DNA of 64,000 bases, taken from NCBI GenBank assembly GCA_019695215.1, contig JAIBAK010000004.1:46063-110062 (forward strand). The letters run 5' to 3'. Positions 26,725 through 35,045 of this stretch are shown piece by piece. Below the pieces are notes generated by a model, which was not told the origin of the DNA, did not search any database, and saw nothing but the letters and a program-made list of their open reading frames with translations. The position numbers were made by a program, and so were the translations under genes. This DNA is from Bacteroidia bacterium. Lineage in GTDB: Bacteria > Bacteroidota > Bacteroidia > UKL13-3. Every line of letters starts with the position of its first letter. The first letter of the stretch is position 1.

Positions 26725-28218
26725 ATGCTTAAACAAGGTTTACAACAAAAGCTGCTTCAAAAGCTCTCTCCGCAACAAATTCAGTTTATTAAACTGTTGC
26801 AACTCAACACCACCGATCTGGAACAACGGGTGGAGCAGGAGCTGATTGAAAATCCCGCACTTGAAAACTCGAAAGAGGACGAATACAGTTCAGATATTTC
26901 GGAAGATGTAAAGGTAAATACAGCCGAAGACGAAACTCCCGCTGCCGAGGCCGAGCGCGAAGAAGAATTGCCCGATGTGATGGATGACGAAGTGTTTGAC
27001 ATTTCGGAATACACCAGCAACGATGATTATGATAACGACAGTTTTCAGATGTCGGATGACGGGGAAGATGAAGACCGCAAGGAAATGCCCATAGCCGGTG
27101 GCTCTACTTTTTATGATTCCCTCATTGAACAATACACGGCCATTTCCAACTCCGACCACGAAACGGCACTGGGAAAACAAATTATAGGCACCCTTGATGA
27201 AGATGGTTATTTGCGCAGGCCATTAGAAGCTATCATCAACGATTTACTTTTTACCGCCAATACCGAAACCACCGTTGACGAACTGGAAAAAGTGCTGCAC
27301 AAAGTACAGGGACTTGACCCCGCAGGAATTGCGGCCCGTACCCTGCAGGAATGTTTGCTGCTGCAACTGCATCGCAAAGATCACCATCATCCCGAAGTAA
27401 AAATTGCTCAGGAAATTATTGAACACCATTTTGAGGATTTTACTAAAAAGCATTATGAAAAACTAATGCGGCAATTAAAACTCACCGATGAGCAACTGAA
27501 GGAAGCCATTACCTTAATCACTCACCTTAATCCTAAACCGGGAGAAACAGATACCGACAGCAAAATTCAGTATGTGATTCCCGATTTTATTTTGGTTGAA
27601 AACAACGGAAAACTGGGCGTAGTACTTAACTCGCGCAATGCTCCCGACCTGCGCATAAGCCGCTCGTACATGGATACCATGAAGAGCTACGAAAAAAATC
27701 CGAAAGGAAACAAACACCTGAAAGATACCGTTCAGTTTATCAAACAAAAACTCGACAGTGCCAAATGGTTTATCGACTCCATTAAGCAACGGCAAAACAC
27801 CCTGCTTATGACGATGAATGCCATTTTGCATTACCAGTATGACTATTTTACTGACGGAGACGAAACCAAACTCCGGCCCATGATTTTAAAAGATATTGCC
27901 GATAAAGTAGGAATGGATGTTTCTACCATTTCGCGCGTAGCCAACAGCAAATATGTTCAAACCGACTTTGGAGTAATTCCGTTAAAATTCTTTTTCTCCG
28001 AAGGCATTCAAACCGATGAGGGCGAAGAAGTATCGAGCCGCGAAGTGAAACGAATTTTGCAGGATGCCATTGGCAGCGAAGACAAGAAAAAACCTTTGCC
28101 CGATGAAAAGCTCATGGAAATTCTGAAAGAAAAAGGATACAATATTGCCCGAAGAACCGTAGCCAAATACCGCGAGCAACTCAATATTCCGGTAGCGCGC
28201 TTAAGAAAAGAAATGTAA
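26725..28218 (+). CDS. rpoN: RNA polymerase sigma-54 factor
   Basis: RpoN directs RNA polymerase to -24/-12 promoters and needs AAA+ activators. Region I is the Gln/Leu-rich N-terminus (LKQGLQQKLLQKLSPQQIQFIKLLQL). Region II is the acidic stretch at about residues 50-115. The core-binding region follows (HKVQGLDPAGIAARTLQECLLLQL). The DNA-binding part has MDVSTISRVANSKYVQTDFGVIPLKFFFSE and ends with the RpoN box ARRTVAKYRE. The 497-residue length is normal. No sigma-54 activator gene lies in the window. The stop overlaps the start of the next gene (TAATG). Confidence 0.97.
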   Translation: MLKQGLQQKLLQKLSPQQIQFIKLLQLNTTDLEQRVEQELIENPALENSKEDEYSSDISEDVKVNTAEDETPAAEAEREEELPDVMDDEVFDISEYTSNDDYDNDSFQMSDDGEDEDRKEMPIAGGSTFYDSLIEQYTAISNSDHETALGKQIIGTLDEDGYLRRPLEAIINDLLFTANTETTVDELEKVLHKVQGLDPAGIAARTLQECLLLQLHRKDHHHPEVKIAQEIIEHHFEDFTKKHYEKLMRQLKLTDEQLKEAITLITHLNPKPGETDTDSKIQYVIPDFILVENNGKLGVVLNSRNAPDLRISRSYMDTMKSYEKNPKGNKHLKDTVQFIKQKLDSAKWFIDSIKQRQNTLLMTMNAILHYQYDYFTDGDETKLRPMILKDIADKVGMDVSTISRVANSKYVQTDFGVIPLKFFFSEGIQTDEGEEVSSREVKRILQDAIGSEDKKKPLPDEKLMEILKEKGYNIARRTVAKYREQLNIPVARLRKEM

Positions 28219-28820
28219 TGGGTTTGCGTTGGGCCTGGCGTTTTTCGGCTATTACACATCCGCTGTTTTTAAACTACCTTGGTTTTGTATTGCTGTTTTT
28301 GTGCATCCCCGCGCTGCGCATTATGTACACCCCAACCGGATTAAGTTATATTCTGGGGCTCTATTTTCTGAATGTGGTGGTACTGCCGCTTATTTTAATG
28401 AGCATGATGAAACACAAAGGGGTAATTGAAAGTTACGACCTGCCCGATAAACAGCAACGCAAACTGCCCCTTATTCTCATCTCGCTGCTCTACATCATGT
28501 CGTATTACCTGTTTCAAAAACTTGATGTGCACCGCCTGTTGCTCAGCTACCTGCTTTCGGCAGCAACCATTCTTATTTTTACTTCCCTGCTCAATAATTT
28601 TTATAAAATAAGTTTGCATGCCGTGGGTGCCGGAGCGTTGCTTGGATTAATCTGCTCACTTCAGTTTTTTACCTCTACCGATTTGAGGCCGCTGCTCATA
28701 CTATCCCTTCTGCTTTGCGGATTTATTCTTACTGCGCGCAATATTGCCGGAGACCACTCGAAAGCAGAGTACCTTACCGGGCTGGCCGTGGGTTTTGTTC
28801 CCATGTGGATGATGCTGTAG
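28218..28820 (+). CDS. Multi-pass membrane protein
   Basis: The 200 residues contain about six hydrophobic helices (starting near residues 18, 42, 83, 107, 135 and 160). A cytoplasmic-looking charged loop ESYDLPDKQQRKLP lies between helices 2 and 3. The segment YKISLHAVGAGALLG resembles the last helix region of PAP2-type phosphatases, but the other PAP2 motifs (KxxxxxxRP, PSGH) are missing. I therefore call it only a membrane protein of unknown function. Its ATG overlaps the rpoN stop (TAATG), so it is translationally coupled to rpoN. Confidence 0.78.
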   Translation: MGLRWAWRFSAITHPLFLNYLGFVLLFLCIPALRIMYTPTGLSYILGLYFLNVVVLPLILMSMMKHKGVIESYDLPDKQQRKLPLILISLLYIMSYYLFQKLDVHRLLLSYLLSAATILIFTSLLNNFYKISLHAVGAGALLGLICSLQFFTSTDLRPLLILSLLLCGFILTARNIAGDHSKAEYLTGLAVGFVPMWMML

Positions 28821-28871
28821 TTTTTTCTTTAAACTAATTACCCTTCCCGCAAAAAATACTATCACGCGAAA

Positions 28872-28946
28872 CGTCATTGTGAATGAAATGAAGCCATCTG
28901 TCCCATTTTAGCAGATTGCTTCAGTCGTGACTCCTTCGCAATGACG
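28872..28946. repeat. REP-like long inverted repeat
   Basis: The ends CGTCATTG (28872) and CAATGACG (ending 28946) begin imperfect inverted arms. The left arm continues to GAAGCCATCTG and the right arm mirrors it with CAGATTGCTTC, around a centre near 28902-28910. The arms differ by a few bases and one short length change. Elements with the CGTCATTGCGA end are frequent intergenic repeats in many bacterial genomes. There is no coding potential. It sits 52 nt after the membrane-protein gene. Confidence 0.7.
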
Positions 28947-28992
28947 GGCGTATTTTTTGAGTAAGATAGCATTTAGTCTTTTCCCCGGCAAA

Positions 28993-29009
28993 AAACCCTG
29001 TCAGGGTTT
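28993..29009. repeat. 17-bp perfect palindrome AAACCCTGTCAGGGTTT
   Basis: Eight-base arms surround one central T, 18 nt upstream of the -7 element of the enoyl-CoA hydratase gene. It could be an operator for that gene or a small dispersed repeat. No T-run follows, so it is not a normal terminator. Confidence 0.5.
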
Positions 29010-29026
29010 AATTAAAAAGGAATTTG

Positions 29027-29034
29027 TATTTTTG
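29027..29034 (+). promoter_or_regulatory. -7 element (TATTTTTG) of the enoyl-CoA hydratase gene
   Basis: This is an exact TAnnTTTG match 22 nt before the ATG at 29057, downstream of the 17-bp palindrome. Confidence 0.55.
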
Positions 29035-29056
29035 ACCCCTCACAATACACTAACGC

Positions 29057-29839
29057 ATGAGTTACGAAACGATTTTATTCGAAGTAAAAGATAAGGTGTG
29101 TACCATCACCCTTAACCGTCCCGATTCATTCAACGCATTTAACGACCAGCAGAGTTATGATTTGCAGGATGCCCTTAAAAAAGCCGATAAAGACAAAGAC
29201 GTGCGCGTGGTGGTACTTACCGGTGCCGGAAAAGCCTTTTGCTCGGGACAGGATTTAAAAGCCATTGCCGGAGCTGAAAAACGCTCGCTGGCCGATTCCC
29301 TTTTAAAACGCTACAATCCAATTATACGCGCTATGCGCAATATGCCCAAGCCCATTATTTGCCGACTGAACGGAGTAGCTGCCGGAGCAGGCTGTTCGCT
29401 GGCACTGGCCTCAGATTTTATTGTGGCAGCAGAAAACGCATCGCTCATTGAAGTGTTTATTAATGTTGGCCTGGTGCTCGATTCGGGGTCTTCTTATTTC
29501 CTGCCTCGTTTAGTAGGCTCGGCCCGCGCCTTTGAGCTTTCTACTATGGGAAATAAAGTAAGTGCCCGGCAGGCTTTTGAATGGGGCATGGTAAACCGCG
29601 TGGTAGCCGTAGAGGAATTAGACAAAACGGTGGCCGAGGTTGCTGCCTATTACGCTGCCGCACCCACCAAAGCCATTGCACTTATGAAAAAAATGCTCAA
29701 CAAATCGTTTCATTCAGATTTAGATACCATGCTCGAATATGAAATGTACTGCCAGGGCATTGCAGGCAATACAGCCGATTACAAAGAAGGAGTGGCTTCG
29801 TTTAATGAAAAGCGTAAACCGGTTTTTAAAGGCGAGTAA
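29057..29839 (+). CDS. Enoyl-CoA hydratase/isomerase, PaaG-like
   Basis: The crotonase fold is clear. CSGQDLKAIAG and NGVAAGAGCSLALASDFIVAAE form the CoA oxyanion hole, and INVGLVLDSGSSYFLPRLVG carries the Asp typical of PaaG-type isomerases. The C-terminus DYKEGVASFNEKRKPVFKGE is characteristic of the PaaG/FadB1x group. PaaG isomerises ring-1,2-epoxyphenylacetyl-CoA, but related enzymes act in ordinary beta-oxidation, and no other paa gene is present here. The substrate is therefore open. It is 260 residues, full length. The next gene starts inside its last 35 nt. Confidence 0.88.
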   Translation: MSYETILFEVKDKVCTITLNRPDSFNAFNDQQSYDLQDALKKADKDKDVRVVVLTGAGKAFCSGQDLKAIAGAEKRSLADSLLKRYNPIIRAMRNMPKPIICRLNGVAAGAGCSLALASDFIVAAENASLIEVFINVGLVLDSGSSYFLPRLVGSARAFELSTMGNKVSARQAFEWGMVNRVVAVEELDKTVAEVAAYYAAAPTKAIALMKKMLNKSFHSDLDTMLEYEMYCQGIAGNTADYKEGVASFNEKRKPVFKGE

Positions 29840-30392
29840 CTTCGCGTTAATGTGTGTGGTGGTTTTACTGGCAGGCTGCCAAAAAACACCTGCCGTTTTT
29901 TCCATTACCGTTAAAGACAGCTATGGAAACAGGGTTTCGTCAGCTGAGTGGCAGCACAACAAAACCAGCGTGGTGTTTTTTCTCTCGCCCCAGTGCCCGC
30001 TGTGCCAAAGTTATTCTTTAAACATACGGCAGCTGCAACAGCAATTTGAAAACGACTCGGTAAAGTTTTACGCCATTATACCTGACAGCTCATTTAGTAA
30101 CCAAACCATAAACGAGTTTAAAAAAACCTACAGCCTCTCGCTGCCGGTATGGCGAGATGACCGCAAACAACTTACCCGGCTGCTTGGCGCAAAGGTTACC
30201 CCCGAAGTATTTGTGCTCAATGAAAAAGCAACCGTTTTATACAGTGGCCGCATTGATAACTGGGCTTATGCCGTGGGGCAAAAACGGCAGGTGATTACCC
30301 AACATGAATTGCTGGATGCTCTCACCGCTGTTTCGCAACACAAAGAAATAACGGTAAAAAAAACCAAAGCGATTGGGTGTTTTATTGAGTAA
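29805..30392 (+). CDS. Thioredoxin-like (redoxin/SCO-type) lipoprotein
   Basis: A basic n-region (MKSVNRFLK) precedes a hydrophobic core and the lipobox LLAGC, so the product is a lipoprotein facing the periplasm. The mature part is a redoxin fold: FFLSPQCPLCQSY holds a CxxC motif, VTPEVFVLNEKATVLYSGRIDN carries the cis-Pro region, and the protein ends with a conserved-looking AIGCFIE. This resembles the redoxin modules found with copper/heme proteins in Bacteroidota. The ATG at 29805 overlaps the upstream gene by 35 nt; a later ATG at 29850 would leave no basic n-region, so it is less likely. It is probably a thiol reductase; the partner is unknown. Confidence 0.8.
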   Translation: MKSVNRFLKASNFALMCVVVLLAGCQKTPAVFSITVKDSYGNRVSSAEWQHNKTSVVFFLSPQCPLCQSYSLNIRQLQQQFENDSVKFYAIIPDSSFSNQTINEFKKTYSLSLPVWRDDRKQLTRLLGAKVTPEVFVLNEKATVLYSGRIDNWAYAVGQKRQVITQHELLDALTAVSQHKEITVKKTKAIGCFIE

Positions 30393-30824
30393 CTTGACAT
30401 TTAACTACTTTCTGTAAGAGGTTCTATTTCATAATTATTCAACTTAGTTGTCCTACCATACAATTTTTCTTGGATCTGTTAGTGTTGATATTAGTTCTGG
30501 CATCTTTTTGTCAAATCTATCTCAACGGTCAAGCTGTAATTAAGAAACAAGCCTTAGCATGTCTACCTCTTACAGAACCGACACTTTTATCAAAAGAAAA
30601 AGGAGCCAAACATACATAACGAACCATTCACAAAATTTTGGGATATTCTCCTCAATTTTCCAATCCATTAATTTTTGGTTGGAGTGATTGAATAAATGAA
30701 ACGCGTTTTTGTAGAGTTTTGTTAACTAAAAACAAGCAGAATAATTGAAATAAAGAGCAAGGAGAAATGGCAATACCGGATGTAAGAAAAATGTCCTAAA
30801 TATTCTATGTTTAGGTTTGATTGT
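30393..30824. other. Gene-poor gap with a 13-bp inverted repeat
   Basis: No convincing gene is present. TTCTGTAAGAGGT (30410-30422) and its exact complement ACCTCTTACAGAA (30565-30577) bound a 168-bp segment. Inside it an ORF without a normal start (TTG 30470 to TAA 30619) encodes a hydrophobic, signal-like stretch LDLLVLILVLASFCQIY, which may be a gene remnant. A TAGGTTTG at 30812 matches the -7 consensus but leads straight into the terminator. The segment is more AT-rich than the flanking genes by eye. Confidence 0.4.
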
Positions 30825-30856
30825 ATAAAAGGGGGGCCTTGGAGCCCCCTTTTTAT
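30825..30856. terminator. Bidirectional terminator between convergent genes
   Basis: A stem of GGGGGC/GCCCCC extended by the A/T pairs of ATAAAAG and TTTTTAT surrounds a CTTGGA loop. The A-run on one side and T-run on the other let it end transcription of both the lipoprotein gene (plus) and the metalloprotease gene (minus). It touches the stop codon region of the latter. Confidence 0.85.
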
Positions 30857-30859
30857 AAT

Positions 30860-33800
30860 TTAGTGTTTTACAAACTTAAAAACTTTTGGTTTCCTTCCGA
30901 TATTGCTAACTCTAATGAAGTAGACACCTGGAGACAGTGTTTCTGCGTTTATCTTATAATAAAGGAAGACTTTTCCATTAAATTTTTCTTCCATCACTTT
31001 TCTTCCTAGCACATCAAGGATTTCAAAAGTAGGTTGCTGAGAAATTGGTTCATCTGCTTTTACGACAAGTATGTCAGTTACTGCGGTTGGAAATATCTTC
31101 ACTCCGGTTCCATTATCTTGATTTCTAATCCCACCCATGCTTTCAGTAGTATCATCCACATCAATTTCATACACAACAGAGCCTTCCATTTCACCCGAAG
31201 GGGCACCCACTCTATGTTGACTAAGGGAAAGATAAAAGGTGTCGGCATCAAATGTTTCAAGACTATCAAATAGATGGAAACTCACCTGTACAAGCTGCCG
31301 TTCCTCCTCAGTAAAATCAATATCTTCAATTCTTGAGGTGCTTGAGTTTAACCTTATAGAATAAGTTAATTCATCAACTGTAATACTTGATCCATTTGAT
31401 CCATTAGTTACCCATCTCCCAAATAATTCTTCGCCTAAATATACAGCTGCATAACCAACATCAAAGAAGTTGTGAGCATTATTTGGATCCACGCCTGCTG
31501 ATAAAACAAAATCGAAATTAGCAGCTGCATCAAGAGTGTTTGAAAATAATATTGGTCGACTTCCAGTTCCAGACTTTGCAAAACCATTTAGGTTATAGAC
31601 AATCATGTTACGGGTAACAATATTGTTATTGTTAAATACATTTGTTCCGACATTGCTATTATCGTTTGTCTCTATTATGGACATTCCATACGGACTTGTG
31701 GATGCTGTCTCAATCCTAGCTAAAATACACACATCAAAAAAAGTTAACATTGGATCGTAATTTTGCGGGCGAGGGGGCACCCAGGAGACATAATTAGATG
31801 CTGTACTTCCAGGTGCTAAAGAAGATATTGAAATTGGACTCCCTAATGCACCGCCAACATCATATCCATTCAACTGTGGACTTAATCCAGTCCAGTCATT
31901 TGGCCATTTTTCACCAGTTGATGCTAAAGTCCAATACAGCTTCAATGTTCCATTAGCGTTACTTCGACATCCAGCCTTAGCCCGAACTTTCCAATAAAGG
32001 TAATTATAACCAGTAGGGCCGGTATACTGTGGGTTTGTATGAACACCCGAACTCAAACTTAATCTATTCCAGATATCGGGGCTATTCCAAATATTCCAAT
32101 GCTTCGGTGAAGTTCCATATTCTGACTCGTAATCTGGTTCATTTCCCCTATCATTATTAAAGTCGATCATTGATAAGTCAAAAGCTGTTGGTGTTAATGA
32201 TCCATAGAGAGGATTTGTTGCTGTCGAGCAAGAAAATGTTTTACTTACCGCGTCATCAATAAAATATTGGCTTCCAGCTATGCTGTTGTTAGTAAGAGCC
32301 TCCAATCTGGGAGTTGCCATATACCACATAACATCTGTGTTAGTAGCTATATGATCCAATCCAAGCGCGTGACCAAGTTCATGCAATATTGATTCATAAA
32401 AATCTTCATTAGATCCACCAGCCCAAGAGCCAGTTTCAGGCATTTGATAATACCAATCTTCATCACTGTTTATTCTAATTCTAAAATTTTTCATCGCGAC
32501 TGGTTCTGGACAAATGTTGTCGAATCTTGTAGTGATCATTGCTTTGGGTTGACCATCCGTTCCTCTTAAATCCGCCACATCTTCAATATAACATTCATTT
32601 AGGCTTTCCACAGTAGGATCAGTAATAGTGTAGCTATCCAAAATTCGCCAGTTTATTCCCGTTTTGCATGTCCAGTAATCCATTGCTGCTCTAATACACC
32701 TCATGGCTTCTTTATTACTATATACACTTGGTTCTACTACAATGTTATAGCCGCCTTTGTTATTTTTGTTAGCGGGAAACATATTCAGTTTTTCGAACGG
32801 AGAGGTGCTTCCTACTCGATATGACATGATAGAATATTTTATATCAATCGCTTTAGGAGAAGAAGAATATACAGGTGTAGGGCTACCTACGGTCTGAGAA
32901 ACTTGCATACTACAGCAAGGAACCGCATCATCAGCACTTCCAATAAGACCGGAAAGTCTAATCTTGATTTGATTGTCTGACCATTCTCCGGAAACATAAT
33001 CTTCAGGATCAATCGCTTTATAGGTAGTTCCAGTAGGATTATTAGCATCTAAAAAATAAACCTTACCACTGCCTTGGGATGAACCAAAGTTCCATCCGTT
33101 AATTGTTAAAACATCACCAGCTCCACCTTTTCCTCCATAAAAATTACCAGATACAGTAGAAATAGTAGAAATTCCTGGAACACATGATACCATTGTAATT
33201 GCAGTTGTGGAAATCGTAAAATTATCATACGCAGTTCCAAAGCCAGGGGTAGCACTGGTTTCATATCGTCCTCCAGTAAAATGGGTTCCTCCAACAACTC
33301 TATCGTGAAAAGCTATATTACTGGCTATATTACAACTGCCATTAGTTTCCAAATATACTCTACACAATAAAACGTTGGCAGTTGTTAGGTGCTCTAAGGA
33401 TGATGTATTGGTTGGGTCGTAATCAATTCCAACTCCAACAACATTATTACTACCTCCAGATATATCCATAACAGAGGGCTCGTAGTTGTCCCAAGAAATA
33501 TTTGGTTCTACAAAAATTTTGCTGTTTGTAGAGACGTTTGTTCCAAATAACGCAGTATTGTACTGTATGAAAAAAGTTGCACGTGATAGATAAGTTCCGA
33601 CTTGGTCACATTTAACATACACATCAAATTCAACATACTCCTTATTTGTTCCGGTGTTGCTAACACTCCCGTAATCAAACTCTATAAGATAAGGTGAGGC
33701 ATTTGTTTTGCCCTTATATTGAACTTCAACTCCCGAGTGCGACATCCAATATTCTTCCTCGGTAACTCGATTTATTTTGAGTGATTCAAGCTTACTTCTT

Positions 33801-34456
33801 TTTTCGCTTTTTTTTTGCTGTGGGATTGACTGTTGCAAGGGCGTAGAATCGAAAGGCCCCGGAGCACATATTTTAGGGTTTGCCATTCCTTTTATCTTAT
33901 CAAAATATGTTCGAAAATCGTTGTAAGAATTGAACGTTCTCCCTTGAGATAATTTCAGTATACCAACTTCTTTAATAAAGACTTCGTTTGTTATCATGCA
34001 GATGAAGCCATAATCTGCTCTTGTCCGAAATGGTACTGTAGCCTTTACAGGTTCTGTCTGTGGATTGTAATAATTCCTCAAATTCTTTTTTAAAAAAAGA
34101 ACCGAATATTTGAATGCTTCTCCGAATACAAGATCACTATCATCACCGTTTCTTGTAACCATGAATCGGTCAAATCCACCAGATCCTGTTTGCCGTGTAA
34201 GAACCTCAATTGTTCCACAATCAATAAGACCTTTGAATACTTTGAGTATTTTATATGTCCTTATTTGATATCGGTATTTCCACGGATTATCCTTATCAGG
34301 ATAGTACCTTTCTGAAAGCAATTCACCTTCAATAATGAAATCTGAAGTCTGTTGCTGTTGATAAAGTAAGTAATTAGGGTCGGGATAGGATTGGCCAAGC
34401 ACTTTGGCGCATACCGCTACGCTCAACAATAAGAAAGAAATTAATTTGGTTTTCAT
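30860..34456 (-). CDS. Secreted metzincin-type metalloprotease with T9SS type A sorting domain
   Basis: A signal peptide (residues 1-21, ending KVLGQ) leads a 1198-residue protein. About residues 440-540 resemble an IPT/TIG Ig-like domain (DVLTINGWNFGSSQGSGKVYF). The catalytic zinc site is HELGHALGLDH with His692, Glu693, His696 and His702 (HExxHxxGxxH), followed by a Met-turn candidate at DVMWYMATPR. The C-terminus (VKIFPTAVTDILVVKADEP to KVFKFVKH) is a type A T9SS sorting domain. It is therefore an extracellular matrixin-like protease; the substrate is unknown. It is divergent from an XRE regulator gene, with a perfect palindrome between them. An imperfect -7 element (CACCTTTG on the minus strand, 34479-34486) precedes it. 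Confidence 0.9.
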   Translation of the reverse strand: MKTKLISFLLLSVAVCAKVLGQSYPDPNYLLYQQQQTSDFIIEGELLSERYYPDKDNPWKYRYQIRTYKILKVFKGLIDCGTIEVLTRQTGSGGFDRFMVTRNGDDSDLVFGEAFKYSVLFLKKNLRNYYNPQTEPVKATVPFRTRADYGFICMITNEVFIKEVGILKLSQGRTFNSYNDFRTYFDKIKGMANPKICAPGPFDSTPLQQSIPQQKKSEKRSKLESLKINRVTEEEYWMSHSGVEVQYKGKTNASPYLIEFDYGSVSNTGTNKEYVEFDVYVKCDQVGTYLSRATFFIQYNTALFGTNVSTNSKIFVEPNISWDNYEPSVMDISGGSNNVVGVGIDYDPTNTSSLEHLTTANVLLCRVYLETNGSCNIASNIAFHDRVVGGTHFTGGRYETSATPGFGTAYDNFTISTTAITMVSCVPGISTISTVSGNFYGGKGGAGDVLTINGWNFGSSQGSGKVYFLDANNPTGTTYKAIDPEDYVSGEWSDNQIKIRLSGLIGSADDAVPCCSMQVSQTVGSPTPVYSSSPKAIDIKYSIMSYRVGSTSPFEKLNMFPANKNNKGGYNIVVEPSVYSNKEAMRCIRAAMDYWTCKTGINWRILDSYTITDPTVESLNECYIEDVADLRGTDGQPKAMITTRFDNICPEPVAMKNFRIRINSDEDWYYQMPETGSWAGGSNEDFYESILHELGHALGLDHIATNTDVMWYMATPRLEALTNNSIAGSQYFIDDAVSKTFSCSTATNPLYGSLTPTAFDLSMIDFNNDRGNEPDYESEYGTSPKHWNIWNSPDIWNRLSLSSGVHTNPQYTGPTGYNYLYWKVRAKAGCRSNANGTLKLYWTLASTGEKWPNDWTGLSPQLNGYDVGGALGSPISISSLAPGSTASNYVSWVPPRPQNYDPMLTFFDVCILARIETASTSPYGMSIIETNDNSNVGTNVFNNNNIVTRNMIVYNLNGFAKSGTGSRPILFSNTLDAAANFDFVLSAGVDPNNAHNFFDVGYAAVYLGEELFGRWVTNGSNGSSITVDELTYSIRLNSSTSRIEDIDFTEEERQLVQVSFHLFDSLETFDADTFYLSLSQHRVGAPSGEMEGSVVYEIDVDDTTESMGGIRNQDNGTGVKIFPTAVTDILVVKADEPISQQPTFEILDVLGRKVMEEKFNGKVFLYYKINAETLSPGVYFIRVSNIGRKPKVFKFVKH

Positions 34457-34512
34457 ATTTTTTATAAATTAATACCATCAAAGGTGGGGCGGATTTTTAA
34501 TAAAAACAAGCG

Positions 34513-34531
34513 ATATTCCAAATTGGAATAT
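34513..34531. promoter_or_regulatory. Perfect 19-bp palindrome, candidate operator
   Basis: ATATTCCAA and TTGGAATAT flank a single A. It lies almost midway between the divergent metalloprotease (start 34456) and XRE regulator (start 34594) genes, where a dimeric HTH regulator would bind to control both. It is upstream of the XRE -33/-7 region and of the imperfect protease -7 element. Confidence 0.6.
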
Positions 34532-34581
34532 TTACCAATGAAACATCAGAAGTTTTTGGCTTGTTTTTACCCTTCATTTAT

Positions 34582-34589
34582 TAAATTTG
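34582..34589 (+). promoter_or_regulatory. -7 element (TAAATTTG) of the XRE regulator
   Basis: This exact TAnnTTTG match ends only 4 nt before the ATG at 34594, predicting a leaderless mRNA. TTG at 34561 (18 nt spacing) or TTTG at 34555 (23 nt) could be the -33 element. Confidence 0.6.
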
Positions 34590-34593
34590 GGGT

Positions 34594-34977
34594 ATGAAAA
34601 AACTCACTCTTGGCGAAAAAACAGCCCGGATACGGACACAGAAAGGTGTTTCGCAAAAAGAAATGGCTGATAAAATAGGTATGGAACAATCGGGCTACAG
34701 CAAATTAGAACATAAAGGAGATGATATTGCTTTTAGTACCTTGAAAAAGATATGCAGCGTTTTAGAAATAGACCCTGTTGCGCTATTAATAGAACATAAC
34801 CCCGAAAGAGTTTTAAACGACAAGGAGTTTAATGAAGTATTGATGCTCATAGCCGTTGCTGTAAAAGAAACTATTTGTAATTACAAAGTTTTGATGGAAA
34901 ACCAGCGCTTGCAGCATGTGGCCGAAAGAGAATTGTTAATTGAAAAGATAAAAGAGTTGCACCGGCTGTTGCCATAG
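34594..34977 (+). CDS. XRE-family helix-turn-helix regulator
   Basis: Residues about 8-62 form the lambda-repressor-like HTH (KTARIRTQKGVSQKEMADKIGMEQSGYSKLEHKG). The C-terminal half (about 80-125) is a charged amphipathic helix, probably for dimerisation (NQRLQHVAERELLIEKIKEL). At 127 residues it has no sensor domain. It is divergent from the metalloprotease gene and separated from it by 137 nt that contain a perfect 19-bp palindrome, so it probably regulates itself and perhaps the protease. Ligand or signal is unknown. Confidence 0.88.
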   Translation: MKKLTLGEKTARIRTQKGVSQKEMADKIGMEQSGYSKLEHKGDDIAFSTLKKICSVLEIDPVALLIEHNPERVLNDKEFNEVLMLIAVAVKETICNYKVLMENQRLQHVAERELLIEKIKELHRLLP

Positions 34978-35045
34978 GGAGGCTATTGATAAACATAAGC
35001 AACAGAGAACAAGTATATGTTTTTCATGAATTGGTTTTTTAATAG

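Noticed and set aside
30410..30577. Mini-transposon bounded by the 13-bp inverted repeat
   Set aside because: No target-site duplication could be seen next to the ends, and no second copy exists in the window, so it is reported only as an unexplained repeat.
30812..30819. Promoter TAGGTTTG
   Set aside because: It matches the -7 consensus but runs directly into the bidirectional terminator with no gene in front of it.
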